From Falsiroseomonas sp051433165 (GTDB lineage Bacteria; Pseudomonadota; Alphaproteobacteria; Acetobacterales; Acetobacteraceae), in contig NZ_JBHMFS010000001.1 in the NCBI RefSeq assembly GCF_051433165.1, positions 186,001 to 250,000 on the forward strand: DNA of 64,000 nt, read 5' to 3'. How positions within the stretch are numbered: the stretch's first letter is position 1; each line of letters begins with the position of its first letter. Position numbers and translations under genes: made by a program. The notes under the pieces were generated by a model. It had not been told where the DNA came from. It saw nothing but the letters and a program-made list of their open reading frames with translations, and ran no database searches. This document shows, piece by piece, positions 1 through 8,516 of this stretch.

Positions 1-105
1 GGTCCATCACCGTCCGGACATGCCACGTCACGCCCCAGGGTCAAGGGGAAGCCGATGATGATGCGTCCCTGTTGCGCCGAATTCCCCCGCGTCGATCGAG
101 CCGGC

Positions 106-1269
106 CTATCGCATGACGGCCCGGCGCGCGCCCATCAGGGTCTGCGCGACCTGCCCCTGAAGCCGGGAAAGCTCCTCGGCGAGTGGGCGGTGCACCTGGC
201 GGCGGCCATGCAGCGGGGTCAGTTCCAGCAGGCCATTGGCGCAGTAGCGATCATCGTCCCAGCCGTGATGGGAGATCACGGGATAGAGGCAGACCCCATG
301 CACCGGTACGCCCGCAGCGGCCGCGGCCAGCGTCTCCTCCGTCACGTAGCGCAGCCAGGCGGGGCGGGGGGCGCCCTCGATGCTGGTCTCGGCGATGAAC
401 AGGGGGCGGGGCGCGTAGCGGGCGGCGGCTTCGGCCAGCAGGTCGCGAAAGGGGCGGTAGCGGACGGAATCGAAAACGCTCAGCGGCTCGCCATCGTGCA
501 GCCACTGGTTGTTCCAGTAGTAGTTCACGCCGATCACATCCAGCAGATCCTCCGCCCCGCCCAGCTCCGGCGCCTCCCGCCCCGCCACCATGTCCCAGGC
601 CTGCCATTGACTGGCCGTATGGGCCTGCACCGCCGCCGCCTCCCGGGCATGGCGCGGGACGATGTTGATCAGCGGGTCGATGCAGGCGAAGCGGGCGCCG
701 GGCGCGACCTCTCGCACGGCCCGGGTCGCCGCGATGGCGGCCCGCACCAGGTTGCGCTTCAGCTCCATCCCCCGCCCCGTGGCGTGGGGCGAGGAGCGCG
801 CCTTTTCGCCGCCGGCGAAAGCGACGAAGGACATTTCGTTCACCGGGCAGACGAAGGGCGGGCGGCCGGTTTCCTCGACATGCAGCCGCGCGAAGGCGGC
901 GGCAAAGGCGGCGAAGCGATCGACGAAGGCCGGGCTGAAGACATCCAGGTCATCGGGCCAGCCGTAATGGCACAGATCCCAGATCACCTGCGTCCGCACC
1001 GCCTCCGCCGCGCGCAGCATCGGCAGCAGGGAGGTCCAGTCATACTGGCCGGGCGTGGTCTCGATCAGATGCCAGCGCAGCCCGTCCCGCGCCGTGCGGA
1101 TGCCATGTTCGGCAAGCTGGCTGTAATCCTCCAGCGCCAGCAGGTCGTGGCGGGTGGCCGCGATCATATCCAGGCGGCGGCGCGACATGTTGCGATGCGA
1201 TGAGCACTCGAAGCCGGCGATGAAGAAGGACTGGAACAGGGGAGGCTGGGGGGTCAAGCGCGGCTCCAT
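106..1269 (-). CDS. Glycoside hydrolase clan-A/family 1-like protein
   Basis: Predicted 387-residue soluble protein resembling bacterial family 1 (beta-glucosidase-type) TIM-barrel hydrolases. Seen: an Asn-Glu pair at about residues 144-145 (motif CPVNEMSF), the usual position of the acid/base, and FIAETS around 291-296, where Glu294 would be the nucleophile. Both differ from the classical NEP and TENG motifs, so activity and substrate are uncertain. ATG at 1269 is chosen because upstream codons read into low-complexity Arg/Ser sequence. No signal peptide is obvious. It lies downstream of a PhoR-type kinase on the same strand with a 67-nt gap. A role in handling a glycan or nucleotide-sugar product is inference. 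Nothing convincing is coded in bases 1-105. Confidence 0.6.
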   Translation of the reverse strand: MEPRLTPQPPLFQSFFIAGFECSSHRNMSRRRLDMIAATRHDLLALEDYSQLAEHGIRTARDGLRWHLIETTPGQYDWTSLLPMLRAAEAVRTQVIWDLCHYGWPDDLDVFSPAFVDRFAAFAAAFARLHVEETGRPPFVCPVNEMSFVAFAGGEKARSSPHATGRGMELKRNLVRAAIAATRAVREVAPGARFACIDPLINIVPRHAREAAAVQAHTASQWQAWDMVAGREAPELGGAEDLLDVIGVNYYWNNQWLHDGEPLSVFDSVRYRPFRDLLAEAAARYAPRPLFIAETSIEGAPRPAWLRYVTEETLAAAAAGVPVHGVCLYPVISHHGWDDDRYCANGLLELTPLHGRRQVHRPLAEELSRLQGQVAQTLMGARRAVMR

Positions 1270-1336
1270 CGAAAGGCACCGGAGTCTGGCACCGGCATCG
1301 CAGCAACGCCGGAGCGCCGAAAAAGTCGCCGCTCCC

Positions 1337-2752
1337 TTATGGCCGCCCCTCCGGCTGCCCTTCCGCCGGCAGCCAGACCTGGAAGCTGGAGCCGACGCCC
1401 TCCTCGCTTTCGATCCGCAGCTGGCCGCGGTGGCGGTTGACGATGTGCTTGACGATAGCCAGCCCCAGGCCGGTGCCGCCGGCATGGCGGCCACGGCCCC
1501 GGTCCACCCGGTAGAAGCGTTCCGTCAGCCGCGGCAAATGCTGGCGGGGGATGCCCGGCCCGTCATCTGCCACGGACAGGACGAGGCCGGGCCGAGCCGG
1601 CCAGCGGGGGGCTGCATTGGCTTCCGCCCGCGCCAGGGACAGCCGGATGGTGCCGCCTTCCCGGCCGTAGCGGCAGGCATTCTCCAGAAGGTTCCGCAGC
1701 ACCTGGGCCAACTGGCCCGCATCGGCCGGCTCGGCGATCAGCCCGGCCGGCACGTCCAGCGCCACCCGGGCGTTGCGGCCGGCCAGGACCGGGGCCATCG
1801 CCTCCACCTCCGCGGCGATCAATGCGCCGAGATCTACGCGGCCGGTGGGCGGCTGGTGTTCCGTGATCTCGATGCGCGACAGGCCCAGCAGGTCGTCGAT
1901 CAGCCGCCGCATGCGATCCGCCTGCTCGGCCATGATGCCGAGGAAACGGGCGCTGGCCTCCCGGTCATCCTCCGCCGGGCCGCGCAATGTCTCGATGAAA
2001 CCGATCAGGCTGGCCAGCGGGGTGCGCAGTTCATGGCTGGCATTGGCGACGAAATCCGCGCGCATCCGCTCCACCGCCCGGTCCCGCGTGCGGTCCGACA
2101 GCACCAGCAGCAGGCGGCCGCCATCGCCCAGCGGCGGGTCCATCGGCACCGCATGCACTCGCAATTCCCGCGCCACCGGCACCGGCAAAGCGATTTCGGC
2201 GCGCTGCTGCTGGCCGGTGGAGAGTGCTGCGGAGATCGCCTCGGCCATCGCCGGATGGCGCAGCAGCGCGGCAAGATCCCCGGCATTGCCCGGGGCGGCG
2301 CCGAAGAGCAGCCGAGCTTCCGAATTGGCCCGCAGCGGCGCGCCATCCGCATCGAGCACCACCAGCGGGTCGGGCAGACGCTCGATGATCGCCTCATCCG
2401 CCTGCCGCAGGCGGGAGACCTGTTCGGTGCGGGATTGCAGGGCGCGGGCGACGCGGCGCGCCGTTTCCGCGAGTTCCGCCACCGAGGGCAGCAACAGCCG
2501 CCCGGTGAGTTCCGGCACCATCCCGGTGCCATCCGCCGCCTGGCGCAGCGCCGCTGCCAGGGCACCGATATTGGCCAGCCAGATGCGGGAGACCAGCAGC
2601 GCGGCGCCCAGCGTGGCGCCCAGCGCCAACAGCCCCGGCGCCGCCTCCACCGCGCCGCCGAGCAGCAGCATGGACAGCGCCAGCGCCGGCACGCCGCCGA
2701 TCAGCGCCGCGCCGGCGAGCCAGCGACCCGCCGGAGGCCCCGCGACCGGCAT
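1337..2752 (-). CDS. PhoR-type sensor histidine kinase
   Basis: Two-component sensor kinase of 471 residues. Two hydrophobic segments near residues 11-32 and 37-56 leave almost no periplasmic domain, as in PhoR. A PAS-like region covers about 115-220. The dimerisation/phosphoacceptor box FVANASHELRTPL places the phosphorylated His at 240. The ATPase domain shows the N box (NLLENACRYG), G1 (DDGPGIP, about 396-402) and G2 (GGTGLGLA, about 425-432). The layout matches PhoR, the phosphate-limitation sensor. However, no phoB, pst or phoU gene is adjacent; neighbours are an LpoA-like lipoprotein gene upstream and a glycosidase-like gene downstream. Phosphate sensing is therefore a family-based guess, and a cell-envelope stress role is equally possible. 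Confidence 0.8.
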   Translation of the reverse strand: MPVAGPPAGRWLAGAALIGGVPALALSMLLLGGAVEAAPGLLALGATLGAALLVSRIWLANIGALAAALRQAADGTGMVPELTGRLLLPSVAELAETARRVARALQSRTEQVSRLRQADEAIIERLPDPLVVLDADGAPLRANSEARLLFGAAPGNAGDLAALLRHPAMAEAISAALSTGQQQRAEIALPVPVARELRVHAVPMDPPLGDGGRLLLVLSDRTRDRAVERMRADFVANASHELRTPLASLIGFIETLRGPAEDDREASARFLGIMAEQADRMRRLIDDLLGLSRIEITEHQPPTGRVDLGALIAAEVEAMAPVLAGRNARVALDVPAGLIAEPADAGQLAQVLRNLLENACRYGREGGTIRLSLARAEANAAPRWPARPGLVLSVADDGPGIPRQHLPRLTERFYRVDRGRGRHAGGTGLGLAIVKHIVNRHRGQLRIESEEGVGSSFQVWLPAEGQPEGRP

Positions 2753-2795
2753 GGCGCCTCAGCCCCTTCGGTTCAGCGGGTCCACGCGACCCATC

Positions 2796-4034
2796 TCACG
2801 AGCCTGGGCCGCCGGGGGTGGGCGCCTGCTCCACCACCTGCGGCTCGCTGCCGGTGGAGACGGCGTAAACCGCCAGGCCCCGCTGCGTCCGGCCATCCGG
2901 CAGCAGCAACACCGGGCCATCGGCGCCGGCGAAGGTCTCGCCGGCCATGCCCTGGCCCGGCAGGGCGCCGCTGCGCAGCGCGCGGGTGGCGATGGCGGCA
3001 GCGTCATAGGCGGTGGCGGCGATGCGCGGCGGGGTCTCGCGGAAGGCATCGCGATAGCGCGCCTCGAACCGGGCACGGGCGCGGCCATCCGGGCCGGCGA
3101 ACCAGGCCCCGTCCAGCGCCGGCTCCCGCCCCAGGGACGAGTCGTTCAGCCAGAGCGCGGTGCCGAGCAGGCGTGGCGGCTGGCCATTGGCCTGGGCTTC
3201 GTTCATCCAGGAAGCGGCGAAGCGGCGGGCACGTTCCCCGGTCTCGCCGATCAGCACCGCATCGGCGCGCGCCCCGCTGGCGCGTGCGCCGGAGGCGGCC
3301 ATGGACGGTGCCGCATTGGCCGGGTGCAGCGCGATGCGGGGCGGCGGCAGGCCGAGATCGGCCGTCGCGCCGCGCAGGCCCGCGGCCAATGCCCGGCCGA
3401 AATCATTGTCCGGCGCGCCGAGCGCGAATTGCTGCGCGCCCTGCGCCGCGGCGGCGGCTACCACGCGGCGCACTTGCTGTTCCGGCGTGATGCCGAGCAC
3501 CCAGGTGCCGCCACCGGCGCGCTGCTGGTCATTGGTGAAGGCCAGCACCGGCACGCCGGCGGCCCGCGCCGGCCCGGAGACCGCGGCAACCTCCGCGCTG
3601 GTCAGCGGGCCGACCAGGATGCGCGCGCCATCGGCAATCGCCGCCCGCGCCGCAGCCTGCGCGCCGGCAGGGGTGCCGCCGGTGTCACGCGGCGCCAGTT
3701 CGATGCCGGATTGCGATTCGTCGAACAGCGCCATGTAGCCGGCATTGAGCATGGCCTGGCCAAGCGGCGCCTGCGGCCCGGTCAGCGGCAGCAGCATGGC
3801 CGCGCGTTGCGGCCCGACCGGACCCGGCAGGACCGGCTGCCCGCCGATCGGGGGCGCCACGCCAATGAAGGAGGGGCGAGGGGCTTGCGGCGCGCAGGCC
3901 GCGAGGCCCAGAAGAGTGCCCAGCAGCGCCCCCAGCGTGACCCCGCCCAGGCGGCGGCGGCGCCAGGAGGCAATGGGCAACGGCGCCGAGGATTCCGGCG
4001 CAGCGGACGAATGGCAGGACGAAGGACGTGGCAA
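2796..4034 (-). CDS. LpoA/LppC-like penicillin-binding protein activator lipoprotein
   Basis: Periplasmic-binding-fold lipoprotein of the LppC/LpoA (YraM) family, which in E. coli activates the peptidoglycan synthase PBP1A from the outer membrane. A TTG start at 4034 is proposed because AGGAGG precedes it by 8 nt; this gives 412 residues with a basic stretch, hydrophobic core and lipobox LAAC (Cys about 47). An in-frame ATG at 4100 would add 22 residues and run into rsmI. The core reads as a type 1 periplasmic-binding domain (MLLPLTGPQAPLGQAM; ILVGPLTSAEV). Only this C-terminal domain of LpoA is present, as in other alphaproteobacteria. It is divergent from rsmI, a pairing known from many genomes (yraM-yraL). 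Confidence 0.8.
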   Translation of the reverse strand: MPRPSSCHSSAAPESSAPLPIASWRRRRLGGVTLGALLGTLLGLAACAPQAPRPSFIGVAPPIGGQPVLPGPVGPQRAAMLLPLTGPQAPLGQAMLNAGYMALFDESQSGIELAPRDTGGTPAGAQAAARAAIADGARILVGPLTSAEVAAVSGPARAAGVPVLAFTNDQQRAGGGTWVLGITPEQQVRRVVAAAAAQGAQQFALGAPDNDFGRALAAGLRGATADLGLPPPRIALHPANAAPSMAASGARASGARADAVLIGETGERARRFAASWMNEAQANGQPPRLLGTALWLNDSSLGREPALDGAWFAGPDGRARARFEARYRDAFRETPPRIAATAYDAAAIATRALRSGALPGQGMAGETFAGADGPVLLLPDGRTQRGLAVYAVSTGSEPQVVEQAPTPGGPGS

Positions 4035-4918
4035 ACGGCGACCCTCCTGAACGGGCGGCGCCTCGGGAGGCCCCGCTTGGGCTTTCCCTGGTGGCGACAC
4101 CGATCGGTAATCTCGGCGACCTGTCGCCCCGGGCTCTCGCGGTGCTCGGCGCGGTGGATGCCGTGCTCTGCGAGGATACCAGGGTAACAGGCCTTATGTT
4201 GCAGCGTTATGGCGTCTCCGCGACGCTGGTGCCACTGCATGACCACAACGAGGCGGAAATGATACCCCGGGTGCTCGCCCGGATTGAAGGGGGGCAACGG
4301 CTGGCGCTGGCCTCGGACGCCGGAACGCCGCTGGTCTCCGACCCCGGATACCGCCTGGTGCGGGCTGCGATCGAGGCCGGGGTGCCAGTTACCGCCGTTC
4401 CGGGGCCCAACGCGGCGGTGGTGGCGCTGACCCTGTCCGGCCTGCCGCCTCACCCTTTCGTGTTTCTGGGCTTCCTGCCGCCGAAGGATGGGCCGCGGGC
4501 TGCGGCGATCGCGCGGCACCGCGCGGCGGAGCGGGCTGGGCTGACCGCGACGCTGGTGCTGCATGAGGCGCCGCACCGGCTGGCCGAGACGCTGGCGGCC
4601 CTGGCGGAGGGCATGGGGGGGGATCGGCCGGCGGCCGTGGCGCGAGAATTGACGAAGCGGTTCGAGGAGGTGCGGCGCGGCAGCCTGGCCGAACTGGCGG
4701 GGCACTATGCGACGGAGCCCGCGCGCGGCGAGATCTGCATCTGCGTCGGGCCGGCGCCTGAGGAGGTGACGGCGGAGGCCGACCTCGACGCGCAGCTGCG
4801 CGCCGCCATGGCGGGGCAGAGCCTGCGCGATGCGGCGGCGATGGTGGCCGCCGCCACCGGGCTGCCGCGCAAGCAGGTCTATGCGCGGGCGCTGGAGCTG
4901 GCCGCCGAAAATCCCTGA
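4028..4918 (+). CDS. rsmI: 16S rRNA 2'-O-ribose C1402 methyltransferase RsmI
   Basis: 296-residue SAM-dependent methyltransferase that 2'-O-methylates C1402 in the 16S rRNA decoding centre. The family signature LVATPIGNLGD starts at about residue 21, followed by ALAVLGAVDAVLCEDTR and the SAM-loop segment LALASDAGTPLVSDPG, all typical of the tetrapyrrole-methylase fold. The start is GTG at 4028, the only start codon giving a normal N-terminus; it overlaps by 7 nt the proposed start of the divergent LpoA-like gene. The usual downstream partner yraN is absent; instead a convergent gene ends 2 nt beyond the stop. Confidence 0.95.
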   Translation: MANGDPPERAAPREAPLGLSLVATPIGNLGDLSPRALAVLGAVDAVLCEDTRVTGLMLQRYGVSATLVPLHDHNEAEMIPRVLARIEGGQRLALASDAGTPLVSDPGYRLVRAAIEAGVPVTAVPGPNAAVVALTLSGLPPHPFVFLGFLPPKDGPRAAAIARHRAAERAGLTATLVLHEAPHRLAETLAALAEGMGGDRPAAVARELTKRFEEVRRGSLAELAGHYATEPARGEICICVGPAPEEVTAEADLDAQLRAAMAGQSLRDAAAMVAAATGLPRKQVYARALELAAENP

Positions 4919-4920
4919 GG

Positions 4921-5862
4921 CTATCCGCGCGGCGGGTGCAGCAGCTGGGACCCGGCGGGCAGCGTGTTGGCGAATTGCGTCAGGCAGGTGACGGCGCGGC
5001 GGTCCGTGCCGAGCGCCAGGCCAATCACCGGCACGCCAGCGGCGATGGCGAAGGCGGCCGGCAGATCCTGGTTGGTGACCACGGCACCGCAGCGCGCCAC
5101 CAGCGCCCGCATCCGCGCGGGCGTGAGCTGGCGCCGCCGCCAGACATCCTGCGCCAGTTCAGGCAGCAGCAGCTTCGTGCCCGGCAGCATCGCGGCCAGG
5201 AAATCCCGCGTGCCGGCCAAATCGTCCATCGGGCTGGCGGTGTGTTCCATCGGCAAGGGCAGGATGGGCCAATCCCGCATGGGGGCGAGCAGCGCGCGCA
5301 GCTCCGCCAACCGCGCCGTCCAGGCCTGCCGCATCTGCCCGCCACCCAGGATCGACAGGCCAAGGATCGGCCCTGCCGGCAGCAGGGGCAGCAGCGCGTC
5401 ATCGGGTGTGATGGTGCATTCGGGGTAGGGGTGGATGCGGAAGGCGGCCGGGCTGCGCCAGACCATCAGCGCGTTGGCGGTGTGGTGTTCGCGCAATTCC
5501 AGCGGCTGCGCCTGGGCCAGAAGCTCGACACCTTTGGGGGGATCGCGCATCGCCGCGCCGCGTTCGACCGTGAAGGCGCGGATCTCGAGCTGCGCCCCGG
5601 CGGCGAGGGCATGGCCGGCGATGGTGAGCGCCTGTTCGAGGTGCGGTCGGTCCTGAAAGGCGCCGGCAATGACCACGCGGGTGACACCAAGCGCGGCCGG
5701 GTCAGCCTCCGGCGAGACGGGCTCGTAGCCGGCGGGGGCATTGGCCGCGGCGGTGGAGAGCAGCAGCGGCGCCAGACTGCCGAGACGCCGCGGCAGATCC
5801 AGCAACAGGGCGCGGGAGCGGAGGTCGCGGAAGGGCCGCTCGGCCAGGACGAGGGTTCGCAT
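4921..5862 (-). CDS. Degenerate polysaccharide pyruvyl transferase-like protein
   Basis: 313-residue protein that is a diverged paralogue of the gene immediately upstream (5862-6839), with which it overlaps through a shared ATGA. The C-terminal halves align by eye: WRRRQLTPARMRALVARC here against FWRAQLTPRRLKGLVSRL there, followed in both by a VVT/VLVT strand, a GVPVIGL/GVRVIGL strand and LPAGSQLL/LPPGSRCL. It lacks two features the upstream copy has: the N-terminal glycine-rich GAYGYGNLGDE motif and the Lys-x-x-Ala-x-His-Ala segment near the C-terminus (here NQDLPAAFA). It may be a non-catalytic partner subunit or an enzyme of changed specificity. It ends 2 nt from the rsmI stop, convergent. 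No membrane segment or signal peptide seen. Confidence 0.55.
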   Translation of the reverse strand: MRTLVLAERPFRDLRSRALLLDLPRRLGSLAPLLLSTAAANAPAGYEPVSPEADPAALGVTRVVIAGAFQDRPHLEQALTIAGHALAAGAQLEIRAFTVERGAAMRDPPKGVELLAQAQPLELREHHTANALMVWRSPAAFRIHPYPECTITPDDALLPLLPAGPILGLSILGGGQMRQAWTARLAELRALLAPMRDWPILPLPMEHTASPMDDLAGTRDFLAAMLPGTKLLLPELAQDVWRRRQLTPARMRALVARCGAVVTNQDLPAAFAIAAGVPVIGLALGTDRRAVTCLTQFANTLPAGSQLLHPPRG

Positions 5863-6839
5863 CAGCTGTAGAGCAGGCCGAGGCAGCGGGAGCCGGGGGG
5901 CAGGCGATGCTCCATGGCGACGAAGGTGCGGCGCAGGCTGTTATCCTCCAGCGGGTGCAGGCCGATGACACGGACGCCGCAGCCGATGGCGTGAATGGCG
6001 TTGTGCTTGCGCTGCGTCACCAGCACGTCCAGGCGCGACACCAGGCCCTTGAGCCGACGCGGGGTGAGCTGGGCGCGCCAGAAATCCCGGTCCAGCAGCG
6101 GGGGCGCGGCGATGCGGGCGCGTGGCAGGAAATCCCGGATGAAGGCGGCGGCGCCTTCCATGTCATCCTCTGCCTGGCTGTCCACATGCACGGTGGAGAC
6201 GATGGGGACGATCTGATGCCCTTCGAATTCCGCCAGCAGGTCCCGCACCAGCCCGGCCTCCTGCGCCAGGCAGGCCTTCATGTTGGGCATCGGGATGATG
6301 GACAGGCCGAGCAGCTTCGGGCCGCGCGGCAGCAGGGCGTCAGCCAGGCTGGTATCCGGCGGAATGTCAGCTTCGGGGAAGAAGGTGATGCGCGGCAGGC
6401 GGCCGAAGCCGGCCTCCGCGATCCGCTCGACGCCCAGGTAGTCGCGCACGGTGAAGCTGGCGAGGCGGGCGATGACGCCGCGGGCCGTCGCGTCCAGCCA
6501 ATCGAGATCCTTCAGCAGCCAGGCGACGCCGAGGTTGTGGAAATGAATCTCGGCGCCCTGGGCCTCCGCCTTCACGATCCAGGGCATCCAGTTCCGGAAG
6601 GCATCCGGCACGCCGAACATGCCGCCGCCGAACACCACGCGATCCGGTCGCAGCGCCAGCATGGCGGCACCATCGGCAAAGCAGGCATCGAGGCCGGGGC
6701 AGCAACGCAGCGTCCAGGCCGGGGCAACGGAGAAGGCGTGGCTTTCGCTGGAGGGGAAGGCGGCCATCGCCTCAATCAGGCAAAGCTCGTCGCCGAGATT
6801 GCCGTAGCCATAGGCGCCGAGGAAAGCGGTGCGGGTCAT
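5862..6839 (-). CDS. Polysaccharide pyruvyl transferase family protein
   Basis: 325-residue cytosolic protein of the pyruvyl transferase (CsaB/WcaK-like) family, which transfers pyruvate from phosphoenolpyruvate onto sugars of surface polysaccharides. Seen: N-terminal GAYGYGNLGDE (residues 8-18), corresponding to the family's G-x-x-N-x-GDE motif; a VVFGGGMFG strand; and the C-terminal RKHNAIHAIGCGVRVIGL, equivalent to the conserved R-x-H-A region. Start ATG at 6839 (MTRT) lies 4 nt after the hemW stop, so hemW, this gene and the diverged copy at 4921-5862 are probably co-transcribed. The sugar acceptor cannot be told from sequence. The link to hemW is probably only positional. Confidence 0.7.
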   Translation of the reverse strand: MTRTAFLGAYGYGNLGDELCLIEAMAAFPSSESHAFSVAPAWTLRCCPGLDACFADGAAMLALRPDRVVFGGGMFGVPDAFRNWMPWIVKAEAQGAEIHFHNLGVAWLLKDLDWLDATARGVIARLASFTVRDYLGVERIAEAGFGRLPRITFFPEADIPPDTSLADALLPRGPKLLGLSIIPMPNMKACLAQEAGLVRDLLAEFEGHQIVPIVSTVHVDSQAEDDMEGAAAFIRDFLPRARIAAPPLLDRDFWRAQLTPRRLKGLVSRLDVLVTQRKHNAIHAIGCGVRVIGLHPLEDNSLRRTFVAMEHRLPPGSRCLGLLYS

Positions 6840-6843
6840 GGCC

Positions 6844-8007
6844 TCAATTGACCAGCAAGGGCAGCAGCGCGTCCAGCCGCAGCAGCCCATCCGGCGTGGC
6901 GGCGAGATGGCCGTTGGGGCGCCAGGCGAGGAGGTTCTCGGCCTGCAGATGCGTCAGCGCCGCCATGTCCACGCAGCTTTCGAAGGGCAGGCCACTGCGG
7001 CGGGCGATGCGGGCGGGGTCGATGCCCTCATGCAGGCGGAGGCCCATGAGAAGTGCCTCGCGGGCGCGGTCGCGGGGGGACAGGGCTTCCTCCTCCACCA
7101 CCGCGTGGCCGTACCGCTGCACCCGCGCCAGCCATTCCTCCGGCGCGCGGTGGCGGCGGGCGGCGAGCAGGGTGCCGTCGGGCTGGGTCAGGCGCTGATG
7201 GGCGCCGGCGCCGATGCCGAGGTAATCGCCGTATCGCCAATAGGCCAGGTTGTGACGGCTTTCGGCGCCGGGCTGGGCGTAGTTGGAAATCTCGTAGGGC
7301 AGCAGGCCGAAGCGGGCGGCTTCCTCGGCCGTGGCGGTGTAGAGGCGGGCGGCCTCGTCGCCCTCGGGCAGGGTGAAGACGCCGCGGCCGAACAGGGTGG
7401 CGAATTGCGTGCCTGGTTCGATGGTGAGTTGGTAGAGCGAGAGATGGTCCGCGGCGAGCGACAGGGCCTGGCGGAGTTCCGCGCGCCATGCGGCCTCGGC
7501 CTGGCCGGGGCGGGCGTAGATCAGGTCGAAGGAGACGCGCGGGAAGGTGGCGCGGGCGTGTTCGAGGGCTGTGATGGCCTCGGCGGTGTCGTGCTTGCGT
7601 CCGAGGAAGGCGAGGGCGGCGGGGTCCAGCGCCTGCACACCGAGCGAGACGCGGTTGACGCCGGCGGCGCGGAAATCCCGAAGTCTTGCGAGCTCGACGC
7701 TGGTGGGGTTGGCCTCCAGCGTGATCTCCAGATCCGGCTCCGGGTCGAATAGGGCCTGGGCATCGGCGATCAGGGCGGCGGCAGTGGCGGGAGCCATGAG
7801 GCTCGGCGTGCCGCCGCCGAAGAAGATGCTGGCCAGCCGGCGGCGGCCGGCGACGTTGGCGCGCGCAGCTTCGCGGGCCAGTTCCTGGCGCAGGGCGGCG
7901 GCGAAGGCGGCCTGGTCCACACGGTCCCGCACATGGCTGTTGAAGTCGCAATAGGGGCACTTGGCGGCGCAGAACGGCCAGTGGATGTAGAGGGCCAGGG
8001 TTTCCAT
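6844..8007 (-). CDS. hemW: HemW heme chaperone (radical SAM)
   Basis: 387-residue radical SAM protein of the HemN-like HemW group, a heme-binding chaperone involved in heme insertion into respiratory enzymes rather than a coproporphyrinogen oxidase. The [4Fe-4S] motif Cys13-x3-Cys17-x2-Cys20 (CAAKCPYC) is intact. The SAM-binding segment IFFGGGTPSLM and the C-terminal HemN-like winged domain are present. It lacks the N-terminal extension typical of true HemN. First gene of a probable three-gene unit with the two pyruvyl transferase-like genes. Its start is 11 nt from the divergent ybaK-like gene, so both promoters must lie within coding sequence or in this very short gap. Confidence 0.9.
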   Translation of the reverse strand: METLALYIHWPFCAAKCPYCDFNSHVRDRVDQAAFAAALRQELAREAARANVAGRRRLASIFFGGGTPSLMAPATAAALIADAQALFDPEPDLEITLEANPTSVELARLRDFRAAGVNRVSLGVQALDPAALAFLGRKHDTAEAITALEHARATFPRVSFDLIYARPGQAEAAWRAELRQALSLAADHLSLYQLTIEPGTQFATLFGRGVFTLPEGDEAARLYTATAEEAARFGLLPYEISNYAQPGAESRHNLAYWRYGDYLGIGAGAHQRLTQPDGTLLAARRHRAPEEWLARVQRYGHAVVEEEALSPRDRAREALLMGLRLHEGIDPARIARRSGLPFESCVDMAALTHLQAENLLAWRPNGHLAATPDGLLRLDALLPLLVN

Positions 8008-8018
8008 CAGGCGGAGAT

Positions 8019-8516
8019 ATGGCGATGTCGGGCGGGTCTGTCGAACGGGTACGGGCGGCGCTGCTGGCGGCGGGACATGCGGATACCGTGGCGTCCTTCG
8101 CGGACGGCACGCGCAGCGCGGCGGAGGCTGCTGCAGCGGTGGGCTGCACTGTGGCGCAGATCGCCAAATCCATCGTGTTCCGGGCGGGGGATCGGCCGTT
8201 GCTGGTGATTGCCTCCGGCGCCAACCGCGTGGACATGGCCAAGGCCGGCGCTGCCCTGAACCGCGATGGCGGTCCTGTGTTTCACGTGAAACGCGCGGAG
8301 GGCGGCTGGGTGCGGGATGTCACCGGCTTTGCGATTGGCGGTGTTGCGCCGCTGGGGCATCTGACGCCGCCGCTGGTGCTGCTGGATGAGGACCTGTTCC
8401 GCTACGAACAGGTTTGGGCCGCGGCCGGATCGCCGATGCATATCTTCGCCACGACGCCGGGGGCGCTGCTGCGCTTGTCCGGCGGGGTGCGGGCCGATGT
8501 GCGGGAGGATGCGTGA
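8019..8516 (+). CDS. YbaK/EbsC-family aminoacyl-tRNA deacylase
   Basis: 165-residue YbaK/ProX-type protein. Members hydrolyse mischarged tRNA (for example Cys-tRNA-Pro or Ala-tRNA-Pro) in trans. Seen: the conserved core with VAQIAKSIVF (catalytic Lys region), PLLVIASGANRVD and the glycine-rich VTGFAIGGVAPLGH motif. ATG at 8019 or 8025 (MSGGS) are both possible. The gene carries a perfect parS palindrome at 8279-8292 read in frame as FHVK. Its stop overlaps the start of the following MAPEG gene (TGATG), indicating translational coupling. Which amino acid and tRNA are edited cannot be decided here. Confidence 0.85.
   Translation: MAMSGGSVERVRAALLAAGHADTVASFADGTRSAAEAAAAVGCTVAQIAKSIVFRAGDRPLLVIASGANRVDMAKAGAALNRDGGPVFHVKRAEGGWVRDVTGFAIGGVAPLGHLTPPLVLLDEDLFRYEQVWAAAGSPMHIFATTPGALLRLSGGVRADVREDA
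8279..8292. other. parS centromere-like site 1
   Basis: Perfect palindrome GTTTCACGTGAAAC, the core of the ParB-binding parS consensus known from B. subtilis, Caulobacter and others. It lies inside the ybaK-like gene, about 6.6 kb upstream of parA. It is read in frame as Phe-His-Val-Lys in a surface position of the protein, showing that a coding sequence has accommodated the site. Confidence 0.88.

Noticed and set aside
1154..3490. A 778-codon plus-strand frame over the histidine kinase and LpoA-like genes
   Set aside because: Rich in Arg, Gln and Pro without motif; opposite two well-supported genes.
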